NCBI RefSeq assembly: GCF_023100945.1
Contig: NZ_CP064689.1
Span: 7,856,001 to 7,920,000 of the forward strand
Origin: Bradyrhizobium sp. 200
GTDB lineage: Bacteria; Pseudomonadota; Alphaproteobacteria; Rhizobiales; Xanthobacteraceae
Reading direction: 5' to 3'
Length of the DNA: 64,000 bases
The position numbers were made by a program, and so were the translations under genes. Position 1 is the stretch's first letter; every line of letters starts with the position of its first letter. A model generated the notes under the pieces. That model did not search any database. It was not told the origin of the DNA and saw only the letters and a list, made by a program, of their open reading frames with translations. Shown piece by piece: positions 26,231 through 34,856 of the stretch.

Positions 26231-26806
26231 CTATTGACGCAGGACGGGATATCCGTTCACGTAAATCCAGTCGGTGGCCTTGGCAGGCACATGGCACCCT
26301 TGGCAATCGGTACGGTAGTCGGTTGAGGTCGTCTTGAGCGGCTTGTCCACGTCGAACCACGACCATCCCCACTCGTCGCCCCACAACGGGTTGCCGGGGT
26401 GCGTTCCCTTGCTGTCTCTCACCATGACGAACCAGCCCTTGAGCTTGTCGGCGTGGCTTACCGTGCCGGTGGTCAACTCGTTCGTCGAGGTCTCGAAGAC
26501 CTCTTTCACCAGGACGGCGCCGTCCGGGAAGTGCCCCGTCTTCCGGTAGGCGTCGATCGCCCCCGGGGATACGTAGACGGTGTGCATTTCCTTCGAGCCT
26601 TGGCCGCTGTCGGCGGCAATCGCCCAGGTGCCGAGCGCTTGGTATAGGGTTCGGTAGTCTTCCGGCACGCGCAGGTGTCCGGCGGCGTCCACCACGTTCG
26701 CTGCCGGATTGACGGGAGCCGCTCCTTTCATCTGCGCGAGCGCCGCTACAGTGCCGGCGACCAGCGAAGCGGCAACGGCCAGGCCGACAGTCCTCGAGAA
26801 TTTCAT
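26231..26806 (-). CDS. Cytochrome P460-family c-type haem protein, second gene
   Basis: A 191-residue exported P460-like cytochrome. Seen: signal peptide MKFSRTVGLAVAASLVAG ending near ALAQ, core MHTVYVSPGAIDAYRKTGHFP then LVKEVFE, GWFVMVRDSKG, and the haem motif CQGCH near the C-terminus. It differs clearly from the first P460 but has the same layout. ATG at 26806 has AAGGAGACTCTC directly upstream. Upstream sequence up to ~27235 is shared with 30652-31143 and 59566-59786 and contains element copy 7 and a GNAT remnant. Periplasmic; electron partner unknown, though a cytochrome c gene lies 650 bases upstream. Confidence 0.87.
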   Translation of the reverse strand: MKFSRTVGLAVAASLVAGTVAALAQMKGAAPVNPAANVVDAAGHLRVPEDYRTLYQALGTWAIAADSGQGSKEMHTVYVSPGAIDAYRKTGHFPDGAVLVKEVFETSTNELTTGTVSHADKLKGWFVMVRDSKGTHPGNPLWGDEWGWSWFDVDKPLKTTSTDYRTDCQGCHVPAKATDWIYVNGYPVLRQ

Positions 26807-26934
26807 GAGAGTCTCCTTAGCTGCCCGCGCGGCACGGCGGCTCGGCGCAACGGCTTCGATCGCTGTCGATGCGGCCGCATGTGCTCGGCCGACCCAGCGG
26901 ACGCGAGGATCAGTCGCAGCCGACGAAATTAGAA

Positions 26935-26958
26935 ATTCCGTTTGGACATGCTTTCGAT
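26935..26958 (-). promoter_or_regulatory. Copy 7 of the 24-bp shared element (G type)
   Basis: Minus strand ATCGA-AAG-CATGTCCA-AACGGAAT, 129 bases before the P460 start at 26806. Flanks on both sides are shared with copies 8 and 11. Confidence 0.6.
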
Positions 26959-27039
26959 AGGCGTGGGGTATCGTCGTCCAAAAGCGCTGTGCGCGCCGGC
27001 GTCCCGTCCGTCTGCGATAAGCCGTCGAGGAGAGCGCTG

Positions 27040-27235
27040 TACGGGCGGCGTAGGAGGATATGAAAGGGCACTTCGCGATCACTCTTTTCCCGTCGCGTCG
27101 CAACGCTTCGAATACGCCATGGGCCGGCCGCGATCCGTACCCCCTACAGTTGTTGCGGCGCGCGAGCGCACGGTCGCCGAGGGGTGTTTCAAACCGGCTC
27201 ATTGCCGGATTGTCCCGGAAGTCGCTTTCCGCCCT
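27040..27235 (-). pseudogene. GNAT N-acetyltransferase (COG2388 type) remnant, copy 1
   Basis: Minus-strand pieces DNPAMSRFETPLGDRALA, then YGSRPAHGVFEALRRDGKR and VIAKCPFISSYAAR, correspond to the small YjdJ/COG2388 acetyltransferases. The central strand with the acetyl-CoA loop start is deleted, and the C-terminal frame is shifted. The expected GTG start codon, seen in the copy at 31143, is GCG here. Confidence 0.6.
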
Positions 27236-27452
27236 CTGCCTCCCTCGCTCATCAGCGGCCGAACCTTACAGGCCCGCCTGCGAAGGTCTGCCGGCCACAG
27301 CCCCGGCAAGCGGCGCGAGCCGTGTGTCTGGACGAACGTGCGACGGATTGTGGATTCGCGGCGCGATGTGCGGACTTACCCTTCCGCCGCGGCGGCGCGC
27401 GGGCCCACGGCTGTTGGCGGATGGCGTCTTGCTGACGCCCGCAAACGAGTTG

Positions 27453-27830
27453 CTACTTCAACGTAGCAAGATAGGCAACGAGGTCCGCCCTATCCGTCGC
27501 GTCCTTCAGGCCAGGGTAGGGCATCCTGTTTCCGGGGACGGCCTTCTGGGGCGATTCCAGATACGCATTAAGCCACTTGTCATCCCAGACGATGCCGGAA
27601 TTCTTCATCGCGTTACTGTAGCGGAAGCCGGGAACTGTACCCGCCTTCCGACCGATAATCCCTTCCAGCCCCGGACCGACCCGATTGGCGTGATCCGTGG
27701 CGTGGCATGCCGCACAGGCCCCGAAGACGCTCTTCCCATGCTCCGCATCCTGTGCGTAGCCGGGGCTCGCGACTAAGCCCGCAAGCATGAGCACTGCGAT
27801 AAACGCGCCGACTTTTCCCGCGTTCTTCAT
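27453..27830 (-). CDS. Class I cytochrome c (c2-like), exported
   Basis: A 125-residue soluble cytochrome c. Seen: signal peptide (KVGAFIAVLMLAGLVASPGYAQ), haem-binding GACAACH near residue 40, GPGLEGIIGRKAGTVPGF, the loop FRYSNAMKNSGIVWDD, and the distal Met ligand in PGNRMPYPG. The length is typical of a small periplasmic c2/c552-like carrier. ATG at 27830 has GGAG 6 bases upstream; ATG 27842 is less likely. It lies 25 bases behind the GMC flavoprotein on the same strand. I infer it takes electrons from that dehydrogenase, as in three-component gluconate or alcohol dehydrogenases. Confidence 0.92.
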   Translation of the reverse strand: MKNAGKVGAFIAVLMLAGLVASPGYAQDAEHGKSVFGACAACHATDHANRVGPGLEGIIGRKAGTVPGFRYSNAMKNSGIVWDDKWLNAYLESPQKAVPGNRMPYPGLKDATDRADLVAYLATLK

Positions 27831-27855
27831 GCTAAACTCCATTTTGTGTGCGGGG

Positions 27856-29616
27856 TTAGAGGTGACGCGGCCGTTCGATGTAATGGTTGAGGTCGTCGCC
27901 GAGCCTGAGCGCGAGCGCCCCCAACGGTCCTGTCGGGTTGTAACCGGCATTAAAGGGATAGACGGAAGCACCGACGACGAAGAGGTTTTCCGCATCCCAA
28001 TGTTGCAGATGGGGAGAGACAACACTGGTGCCGGGGTCGCTTCCCATGATCGTACCGCCGGTGACATGGGTGGTCTGATAGACTTGGCTATCGTAGGGTC
28101 CCTTGCGCGGCGCCGTCGGCGGCGCGATGTCCGCGCCTGTCGCTTTGGCGATCTCGTCGATCTTCTTCGAGAGATATACAGACATCTTGCGCTCATTCTC
28201 GCGAACGTCGAATGTCATGCGCAGAAGCGGCTGCCCGTAGGCATCGACATAAGTCGGGTCTAGATCGACATAATTCTCCCGATGCGGATACCAACTACCA
28301 TGCGCGGATATGCTGAAATTGTGCGCGTACCAGTCGGCGTTGGCCTTCTTCCACGCTGAGCCCCATTTCGCCGTTCCGGGTGGAACGCCTCGGCTGGTAA
28401 TTGGCCGTCCGTTTGTCACATTGGCGTAGATGTATCCACCGCCAAAGAACCCGAGATTGCTGTGGTCGAAATTGTCACCGTTGAACTCGTCGATCACGGT
28501 CTGTGACGCACCCGAAGCAAGAAACGGGTTGATCCAGCGGTCCTTGAAGAAGACACGCGTGCCGGACATTGTCTGGTGGCAGAAATTCTTGCCGACGACG
28601 CCGTGACCAGTCTTGGGATTGTAAGGCGTCCCAATCCCTGCCATCAGCAGAAACTTGGTGTTCGACATCGTGAACGAAGAAAGTACGACTACGTCGGCCG
28701 GCTGTTCGCACTCCTCGCCGGTTACGCGATCGATGTAACGAACGCCTCTCACGCGTTTTGCTTTACGATCATAAAGAATATCGAGAACATGCGTTTGCAG
28801 ACGCAGTTCGAAGCTCTTGCGCCTTCTCAGCATCGGATAGAGCAGGACCTCGGGGCTCGCCTTGGCGTTGGCTTCGCAGATGAAGCGCTCGCAATGGCCG
28901 CAGAACTGACATTGACCGAGCTGCATGCCATCAGGGTTGGTGTAGGCCTCCGGCGAATTTGCCGCCGGCATGGGGAAAGGTTTGTAGCCGAGCTTTTTGG
29001 CGGCCTCGCTGAAGATCACGCCCGCTTCGGTGATAGGCAGAGGTTTTTGCGGAAACTCGTTCTGCCGCGGTGCCTCGAACGGATTTCCGCCCTCCTGCAC
29101 CTTGCCACGCAGATTTCCTGCCTTGCCGGCAATGCCGAACAGCTTTTCGAACTGATCGTGATAGGACTCCATCTCGGCATAGGTGACGCCCCAATCCTGG
29201 ATCGCCATTTCAGCTGGAATAGCCTTCTTTCCATACCGGTTCTCAAGGTGGGTGCGCAAAACGGGGTCAGATTCGCTCCAGCGCCAGGTCTGCCCGTTCC
29301 AGTGATTGGCCGCGCCGCCCATCCCTTCGCCCGGTTTGAAGGCCTCGAGGCGCCGTATCGGCAGCGCCGTTCCGCCAGTATCATGGCGTAGCGTGTAGGT
29401 CTGGACGGACCAATCCTGAAAGAGATCACCATGGACGTCCCATCGCAGTTCGTCGCGCTGCGATGGCAGGCTTGTTGCGGCGGTATGGGTGCGGTCGATT
29501 CCACGTTCAAGGACGACGGCATCGACGCCCTTTGCTGTCAGCTGGCGAGCAGCCAGCGCCGCTGTAAATCCTCCGCCAACGAAAACGACCGTGCGATGTT
29601 TCAAGCGTGTAGCCAT
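27856..29616 (-). CDS. GMC flavoprotein dehydrogenase large subunit (gluconate 2-dehydrogenase type)
   Basis: A 586-residue FAD protein of the GMC branch that contains gluconate, 2-ketogluconate and sorbitol dehydrogenase large subunits. Seen: N-terminal FAD loop VVFVGGGFTAALAARQL, GMGGAANHWNGQTWRW (substrate/FAD contact), a Cys cluster CQFCGHCERFICEAN near the middle that could bind an iron-sulfur cluster, and C-terminal HVTGGTIMGSDP with NAGYNPTG. There is no signal peptide of its own; partners of this type are exported with the Tat subunit. The gene starts 9 bases after the subunit-3 gene. The substrate is unknown, and the Cys cluster is notable. Confidence 0.88.
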   Translation of the reverse strand: MATRLKHRTVVFVGGGFTAALAARQLTAKGVDAVVLERGIDRTHTAATSLPSQRDELRWDVHGDLFQDWSVQTYTLRHDTGGTALPIRRLEAFKPGEGMGGAANHWNGQTWRWSESDPVLRTHLENRYGKKAIPAEMAIQDWGVTYAEMESYHDQFEKLFGIAGKAGNLRGKVQEGGNPFEAPRQNEFPQKPLPITEAGVIFSEAAKKLGYKPFPMPAANSPEAYTNPDGMQLGQCQFCGHCERFICEANAKASPEVLLYPMLRRRKSFELRLQTHVLDILYDRKAKRVRGVRYIDRVTGEECEQPADVVVLSSFTMSNTKFLLMAGIGTPYNPKTGHGVVGKNFCHQTMSGTRVFFKDRWINPFLASGASQTVIDEFNGDNFDHSNLGFFGGGYIYANVTNGRPITSRGVPPGTAKWGSAWKKANADWYAHNFSISAHGSWYPHRENYVDLDPTYVDAYGQPLLRMTFDVRENERKMSVYLSKKIDEIAKATGADIAPPTAPRKGPYDSQVYQTTHVTGGTIMGSDPGTSVVSPHLQHWDAENLFVVGASVYPFNAGYNPTGPLGALALRLGDDLNHYIERPRHL

Positions 29617-29625
29617 GATACCCTC

Positions 29626-30420
29626 TTAGGCGAAGTCGGCGATGGATTTCGGATCGGCCGCACCAGGGAAGGGCTTGCCACGGAAATCGATCATGTCTTG
29701 CGCGTGAACCGCGGGGAGACCTGGATAGCCAATCGCCTTCCAGAACACCTTGCCGACATTGCCGCCGTAGATCGGGTCGGCGAAACAAGCCTCGACGAAC
29801 AAGGGGTAGACGAGTTTGTTGAACCACGAGCCGAGTGGTACGCGCTCGTCCGTCACCTTGCCGCCGGAAAGCTCTTGAAGAAATTTGTCCGCGCCGCTCT
29901 CGTGCATTTCACTGAAACGCTTGCCGTACTGTTTTTGGCAGGCCGTATCCGCGGCGGCGAGGCCCGCCTTGAAGAACTGTTCGGGCGTGAGCGGCAACTG
30001 GTAGCCGAGCTCGGGTGTGCCTTCCTGCCAGGGGCCGCGCATGTAAAGCCGTGCGCCCTTGCCGAAACCGCCGGCGAGCTGTCGGTCGATATAGACCGCA
30101 AGCCCGCAATTGACCCCGTTCGGCGTCAGCGCGTCGGCCGGACACATCACGTTGACCATTGTTTCGACGAAACCTGCTTCGTCGGGGCCGAAAGACAGAT
30201 AGCCGGGCACGGGCAACGACAATTTGGCGGCGATAGTACTCGCGGAAGCATCCACGGATTGGGAGGAGGCTGGTTCGGGTGCTTCCGCGAGAGCCGCGGT
30301 TGTCGCGGTGGTTCCTATCAGAACTCCCGGAGCCAGAGAAGCAGCGCCCGTGGCAGCGGCAACGCCGAGAAGGCCTCGACGGCTCGGATGGAAGGTCTTG
30401 TCGCTTGGATCATGGGTCAT
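29626..30420 (-). CDS. Gluconate 2-dehydrogenase subunit 3-family protein, Tat-exported
   Basis: A 264-residue small-subunit protein of three-component membrane dehydrogenases. Seen: a twin-arginine signal with SRRGLLGVAAATGAASL near residue 13, then the family core (VNVMCPADALTPNGVNCGLAVYIDRQL region, residues ~85-115), AGLAAADTACQKQYG and a C-terminal FRGKPFPGAAD. Its Tat signal probably carries the flavoprotein subunit with it to the periplasm. It is the first gene of the operon subunit 3, flavoprotein, cytochrome c. Upstream lies a P460 leader remnant and element copy 8, so the operon may be expressed from a captured P460 promoter. Confidence 0.85.
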   Translation of the reverse strand: MTHDPSDKTFHPSRRGLLGVAAATGAASLAPGVLIGTTATTAALAEAPEPASSQSVDASASTIAAKLSLPVPGYLSFGPDEAGFVETMVNVMCPADALTPNGVNCGLAVYIDRQLAGGFGKGARLYMRGPWQEGTPELGYQLPLTPEQFFKAGLAAADTACQKQYGKRFSEMHESGADKFLQELSGGKVTDERVPLGSWFNKLVYPLFVEACFADPIYGGNVGKVFWKAIGYPGLPAVHAQDMIDFRGKPFPGAADPKSIADFA

Positions 30421-30524
30421 CGGAGTTGCAATCCACTTTTTTGATCGCGGAATATCGCGTGATCATGCACGTGCGAGGCGGCCTCACTCTGTGTGGCATA
30501 AACTCGGGTCGCTTCATCCGGAGC

Positions 30525-30652
30525 TCAGTCTGCCTGACGCGCGTTCGCGGTCGGGCCGGCTTGAGCCGCTCCGCTGATCTGCGCGAGCGCAGCCACGGTG
30601 ACGGTGACCAGCGAGACGGTGACAGCCAGGCCGGCAGTCCTCGGTAATTTCA
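30525..30652 (-). pseudogene. P460 N-terminal remnant (signal peptide only)
   Basis: From ATG 30652, preceded by AAAGGAGACCCCC, the frame reads MKLPRTAGLAVTVSLVTVTV ending ALAQISGAAQAGP and then leaves the family at a stop at 30525. It matches the first ~30 residues of the P460 at 26231-26806 (MKFSRTVGLAVAASLV, ALAQMKGAAPVNP). The cytochrome itself is gone. A 42-codon exported peptide could still be made. Confidence 0.7.
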
Positions 30653-30781
30653 TGGGGGTCTCCTTTGCTGCCCGCGCGGCACGACGGCTCGCCGCAATAG
30701 TTTTGATCCTTGTCGAGGCGACCGCGCCTGCTCGGCCGGCCCAGCGGACCTCAGGATCGGACGCAGCCGACGAAACTAGAA

Positions 30782-30805
30782 ATTCCCTTTGGACATGCAT
30801 TCGAT
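30782..30805 (-). promoter_or_regulatory. Copy 8 of the 24-bp shared element (G type)
   Basis: Minus strand ATCGA-ATG-CATGTCCA-AAGGGAAT, 130 bases before the P460 remnant start. Flanks match copies 7 and 11. It is now the nearest candidate promoter for the dehydrogenase operon that ends at 27453. Confidence 0.6.
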
Positions 30806-30864
30806 AGGCATGGGATATCGTCGTCTAAAAGCGTTGTACGCACGTGCGTCCCGTCGGTCCGCGG

Positions 30865-31143
30865 TCAGCCATCGAGGAGCGCGCCGTACTCAGGGTGCCG
30901 GACCGCGTAGGAAGACATGAAGGGCACCTCGCGATCACTCTTTATCCCGTCGCGTCGCAACGCTTCGAAAACGCCATGCGCCAGCCGATCCGTACCCTAG
31001 GCCGGACAGCTCTTGTGGCACCTTTGTGTGGAGCAGGACGACGCTGCCATCTTCGACCTTGTAGTAGGCGACTGCGAGCGCGCTGTTGTAGAGGGCATTT
31101 CAAACCGGCTCATGGCCGGATTGTCCCGGATGTCGCTTTCCAC
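30865..31143 (-). pseudogene. GNAT N-acetyltransferase (COG2388 type), frameshifted copy 2
   Basis: From GTG 31143, behind GGGAGGCAGAAG, one frame gives VESDIRDNPAMSRFEMP. A second gives NSALAVAYYKVEDGSVVLLHT then VPQELSGLGYGSAG. Then AHGVFEALRRDG and a third frame VPFMSSYAVRHPEYGALLDG with a stop at 30865. Order and spacing are those of the small COG2388 acetyltransferases. At least two frameshifts make it non-functional. It lies directly downstream of the peroxiredoxin gene on the same strand. Confidence 0.75.
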
Positions 31144-31158
31144 CTTCTGCCTCCCTCA

Positions 31159-31893
31159 CTAGCACGTGGAAGCGGCCCGGCGCAGCGAGGCCAAGATTTG
31201 CGCCGGCTCCTCCCGTATCGTGAAGTCGGGTTCGACGAACGCGCTGCGGATCCGGCCTTCCGTGTCGATCACGTAGGTCGCGGGAATGGGCAGCATCCAC
31301 ACCGGTGACCCGTGGCGCGCGCTGAGGTCGAAGCCTAGCCCGGAATAGTGCGCTTTGGTCTCGTCGGGCACCCGGAACAGCACGCCATACGACACGGCAA
31401 CGCCGTAGTCGACGTCGGAGAGCACCTTCAGGTCCAAGCCCAGGCTCCGCTTGAGCTGCCGCGGGAAGTCCCTCGTCTCGGGTGTCACGACGGCGAGGGT
31501 CGCGCCGACGCTCTCGAACATGTCCTTCGCGGCCTGGAGGGCGCACAGCTCAGCGGTGCAGAACGGACACCAGCCGCCTCGGAAGAAACTCAGGACGAGG
31601 GGGCCGTTGCGGCGCAGCTGCTCGGAGGAGTGGAGACGGCCGTCGGCGTCCGGCAGGAGGAAGTCCGGCGCGTCGTCTCCGACCTTCAACGCCTGCGATG
31701 CCGCGTCTGTATCGCGCAGCCAGCCCACGAGGTGGTTGTATGACTCCCAGTCCGCGGCGCTGAACGTCGTCAACAGCTCGGAGCGAATCTCGGCGAATGT
31801 CTTGTCGGTCTGGTTTGGCATCGGTGGGGCGTCGTCAGGCTGCGGATCGATTGGCTGGAAGCGGTTGGCCGCCGGCGTGCGTGTCGTGGTCAT
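31159..31893 (-). CDS. Peroxiredoxin-like protein (AhpC/TSA family)
   Basis: A 244-residue thioredoxin-fold peroxidase. A helical N-terminal extension (~70 residues) precedes the redoxin domain: VGDDAPDFLLPDADGRLHSS, the active site FFRGGWCPFCTAELCALQ, VVTPETRDFPRQLKRSLG, and WMLPIPATYVIDTEGRIRSAF. The CPFC pair marks the peroxidatic site of this peroxiredoxin-like family. The gene overlaps the LysR gene by 4 bases (ATGA at 31890), so the regulator and enzyme are translationally coupled. A nearly identical protein lies at 52883-53707 in the inverted copy. Cytoplasmic peroxide or hypochlorite scavenging is the likely role. Confidence 0.88.
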   Translation of the reverse strand: MTTTRTPAANRFQPIDPQPDDAPPMPNQTDKTFAEIRSELLTTFSAADWESYNHLVGWLRDTDAASQALKVGDDAPDFLLPDADGRLHSSEQLRRNGPLVLSFFRGGWCPFCTAELCALQAAKDMFESVGATLAVVTPETRDFPRQLKRSLGLDLKVLSDVDYGVAVSYGVLFRVPDETKAHYSGLGFDLSARHGSPVWMLPIPATYVIDTEGRIRSAFVEPDFTIREEPAQILASLRRAASTC

Positions 31894-32825
31894 GCGGGCG
31901 TCCTCGCCGTCTCCGGGACCGTTGCGTGTGGCACGCCCCGGCCAGGGACTTCGACCGACCAGTCGCGAAGCCGCGCGACCTTGACGAAAGCGTCCAGCGC
32001 CGGCGAGTAGCGGCGCCCTTGCACCGCCAGCAGTCGAACCTCCCGCCAAATCGGGTCGCCTTCGATCGGAATGGTCTTGAGTGTCGGGATGCAGGGCATG
32101 TGCTCCGGCGCAAGGAATACGCCGAAGCCAGCGGCGGCCATGTGCTGCAGGTGCAAGTCATGACCGCTGCAGTGGCCGAGGTGGGGCGGTTCCTCGGGGA
32201 AATACAACCGCTGGATCTTCGGGGCGACGTCGCACCCGGCGCGCTCGAGCAGTACGGTTTCACGGAGGTCGTCGATGCAGATCGACAGACGATTGGCGAG
32301 CTGGTGGGTGGGCGCGAGAACTGCGACGTAGCGCTCCTCGAACAGCGACCAATCGTCGATGCGAACCGGCATGTCCCTCACATCCCCGACCATCGCGGCA
32401 TTGATCTCCCCTTCAAGCAGGAGCTCAACGAGCTTTTCCGCTGTGTCCTGGCGCAGCTCGACGTGAAGGCCAGGAACGAATTTGGCGATTTCCGCGATCG
32501 GATCGAGGACGAGCGACACCGAGATGGACGGGGCGAGGCCGATCTTCAGTGGCGCGACCTCCTTGCGTTGGAACTCCTGGGCCCTGCGACGCACCGCCTC
32601 TGCCGAGGCCAGTGTGCGCTCCAGCATCGGAAGGACTTCCTTCCCAAGGTCGGTGAGCTGCGTCAGCTGGCGCTCGCGGTAGATCAACTGGCCGCCGAGC
32701 TCCTGCTCGAGCTTCTGCACCCCCTTGGTCAGGGCGGGCTGCGTGACATTGCACTGCTCGGCCGCGCGGGTGAAGTTGAGTGTCGACGCGACGGCGAGGA
32801 AGTAGCGAACTTGATGAAGCTCCAT
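31890..32825 (-). CDS. LysR-family transcriptional regulator (copy 1 of cassette)
   Basis: A 311-residue LysR regulator. The N-terminal winged helix reads YFLAVASTLNFTRAAEQCN, TQPALTKGVQKLEQELGG, followed by the linker helix and an effector domain from ~residue 92 (LKIGLAPSISVSLVLDPI, with Cys in ERAGCDVAPK and in GHCSGHDLH). The two Cys of the effector domain may sense oxidants, by analogy with OxyR, but this is inference. ATG at 32825 follows GGAGAACAACCG. It is coupled to the peroxiredoxin gene. Its twin at 51951-52886 differs by scattered substitutions. The remnant of a second peroxiredoxin lies upstream at 32970-33012, matching the gene order in the other cassette. Confidence 0.92.
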   Translation of the reverse strand: MELHQVRYFLAVASTLNFTRAAEQCNVTQPALTKGVQKLEQELGGQLIYRERQLTQLTDLGKEVLPMLERTLASAEAVRRRAQEFQRKEVAPLKIGLAPSISVSLVLDPIAEIAKFVPGLHVELRQDTAEKLVELLLEGEINAAMVGDVRDMPVRIDDWSLFEERYVAVLAPTHQLANRLSICIDDLRETVLLERAGCDVAPKIQRLYFPEEPPHLGHCSGHDLHLQHMAAAGFGVFLAPEHMPCIPTLKTIPIEGDPIWREVRLLAVQGRRYSPALDAFVKVARLRDWSVEVPGRGVPHATVPETARTPA

Positions 32826-32969
32826 CGGTTGTTCTCCGTAGTACTCGGCGACGTGACGAGCACGCCGCCATCATGGGCGTAGATGCAACTTGCATGCACA
32901 CGTTGGAACGGCCCGGTCTATGATTTGGACGCACGGACACGTTTTCTGGAATCTCTGAGAGCCGGGCCG

Positions 32970-33012
32970 GTGCGCGGCGCGGTAGGCGAGGACCGGGATC
33001 AGTTCGGACGGG
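32970..33012 (-). pseudogene. C-terminal scrap of a third peroxiredoxin gene
   Basis: The minus strand reads CCGTCCGAACTGATCCCGG then TCCTCGCC, identical to the 3' end of the gene at 51281-51937 (PSELIPVLA). It places the same peroxiredoxin upstream of LysR in both cassettes before this copy was deleted. The surrounding 32826-33259 holds no other recognisable gene. Confidence 0.6.
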
Positions 33013-33259
33013 GCCCTGCTAGAGCTCAGGGCCTTTGCCAGCGGGTTGGTATCACCATCATTTCGTTAGGACCTGTGTCTCTGGCCCGATCGCGCGGGCG
33101 CGATCTCTGTCCGAATCCAGAAATTCAAACGTACAAACTTGCGCCGCGAAGCAGACGTCGATTGAGGTGGTCGTCGCTCGCACGGCGTGAAATCGTGAAA
33201 TGCGTCCAACATCCGATTAGAGCATGTGGCGCATCCGTTCACTGCGACTACTTCAAAAG

Positions 33260-33969
33260 TCACCTAAATGCGTTGCGCAGCTCAGTGGTGCCGCTTGCGT
33301 CGTGCCAACGGCCGTGCGTGAAGATGATGCGCTCGGGCTCCCAGGACAGCATCGTCCGCACAGCCGCCTCCAATTCGTGCCTGTGCCGCCACATGAAATT
33401 CAGCCGCAGATCACGCGACACGCCGCTGTACGGCGGTGCGATGCCGCCGATCGACTTCAGCAACAACAGCAACAGGTGGTTGACCTTCCCGGGTTCAGGA
33501 TTCGCCAGCAGATCGGTGAGAACGAGTATGCGGCTCACCCGATGGAAGAACTCCACCTCGTCATGTAGCTGCCGGGTATCGGAAGCGTGGCCATCTCTGT
33601 GTCCCAAGAGTAGCCTGCGTCGACTGCGAGAGGCAGGCCTTCAAATGGGATGCGCCCCCTAATGCGTGGCGCGAGGTAGACGTCGGCGTCGGGAAAAGCG
33701 TTCTTCCACTCTGGGATCCACCAGTAATGGACACGGGTTTGGGCCGAAGATGACCCGAACGCTGCCAAGGCGCGCGATTTCAGACTGCAGTGTCGCGGTG
33801 AGCTGCGTCGGGGAATGCAGAAAGAGTTCACCAGAAGCGAACCGCACCACGGTCATGCGTCGACAAGCGAAACTTCGGCCATGGCCAGCCGAACCGGCTC
33901 GCCGGGCCGTCGACGATCCACACGCCTTCCGCAACACGCTTCAGCGTATTGATTGGAGCGTAGGTGATC
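33260..33969 (-). pseudogene. DUF4336-family protein, frameshifted
   Basis: Joined minus-strand frames recover a DUF4336 (metallo-beta-lactamase-like fold) protein: YAPINTLKRVAEGVWIVDGP, MTVVRFASGELFLHSPTQL, WIPEWKNAFPDADVYLAPR, VDAGYSWDTEMATLPIPGS, VEFFHRVSRILVLTDLLAN, ending THGRWHDASGTTELRNAFR. At least three shifts break it, and the expected start Met codon is ATC. The C-terminus with its natural stop at 33260 is intact. No function remains. Confidence 0.75.
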
Positions 33970-34071
33970 GACGAAGGTCTCAGTTGCTCCCGTCCCGCGG
34001 GCGGTCGATGACCGAGGAGCAGCGGAAATAGACCTGGGTCATGTACAGCCTCCTTCAGTGGGACGACTCGC

Positions 34072-34800
34072 CTAGCCAGCCGCTGCATCTTCGGCGCTTG
34101 GGACCCGCAACCTGTGAGAAAGACGCACCTTCTTTCGCTTCAAGACAACATGAGTTGCGCCGGCGGCACGTTGCTCGGCTTCAGTCAATGGGATGGTGAG
34201 AAGGAAGGAAGACCCCTCGGCGGCACAAGAAGCATGAACGCGACCACCCAAACTGCTGGCCAACTCGCCGACGATCGTTAGCCCGCGACCGCGCACAATG
34301 AGATCAGATGCCGAGCCATTGTCAGAGACCACGCACCTTACGACGTTACCTGCAAGCAGCAACTTCACTTTCGCTTCCGGACGTCTATCGTCGAATCGAG
34401 CATGTCGTGCCACATTGGTGAGCAGCTCGGATACGATCAATCCGAGCTTCCAGCAGCGTTCGCCCTCAAGCCGCAAATCATCCGCCGAATACAAGAGACG
34501 TATACTCAACCGGTCCAGCCGGCATTTCGTGATGGAGAGGCAAAGATGCTGGAGGTATCTTGCGGCGTCGGTCAGGCGCCCAGGATCCGGCATGCGTAGC
34601 GCCTTGTGAGCATCAGCGTAACCATGCAGGAGGTCTACCACATCGAGGAGCGCGGCCTTGACTGCCACGTCATCCGTCTCCACCGCTTTGGCTGAAATCG
34701 TGCAGATAGCGCTAGTGAGCTCGTTATTTACTCTGTGGTTCAACTCACGAAGAAGCAACGATCCATCGGGATCCGGTAATGGTGCAATGTGCTTCGTCAT
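34072..34800 (-). CDS. HWE/HisKA_2-type sensor histidine kinase without sensor domain
   Basis: A kinase core of about 242 residues with no membrane or sensory domain. Seen: HisKA_2 phospho-acceptor LLLRELNHRVNNELTSAI with His near residue 23, a long coiled-coil dimerisation helix pair, N-box LGLIVSELLTNVARHA, G1-like CVVSDNGSASDL, and GRGLTIVGELASSLGG. The C-terminal ~40 residues are basic (VLKRKKVRLSHRLRV). Soluble; signal input would come from a partner. ATG at 34800 is the likely start, with TTG 34812 as an alternative. A 41-codon membrane peptide gene lies 57 bases upstream on the same strand. Confidence 0.85.
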   Translation of the reverse strand: MTKHIAPLPDPDGSLLLRELNHRVNNELTSAICTISAKAVETDDVAVKAALLDVVDLLHGYADAHKALRMPDPGRLTDAARYLQHLCLSITKCRLDRLSIRLLYSADDLRLEGERCWKLGLIVSELLTNVARHARFDDRRPEAKVKLLLAGNVVRCVVSDNGSASDLIVRGRGLTIVGELASSLGGRVHASCAAEGSSFLLTIPLTEAEQRAAGATHVVLKRKKVRLSHRLRVPSAEDAAAG

Positions 34801-34856
34801 TTCGAGATCCAACGATCTTTCTCTTTCGTACCTGCCGCAGGACCAAGCCGGGAGCC

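Noticed and set aside
27195..27215. CCGGC-AATGA-GCCGG inverted repeat upstream of P460, also near 31115 and 59568
   Set aside because: It looked like an operator, but it lies inside GNAT remnants and simply encodes NPAMSR. Its conservation is explained by coding ancestry.
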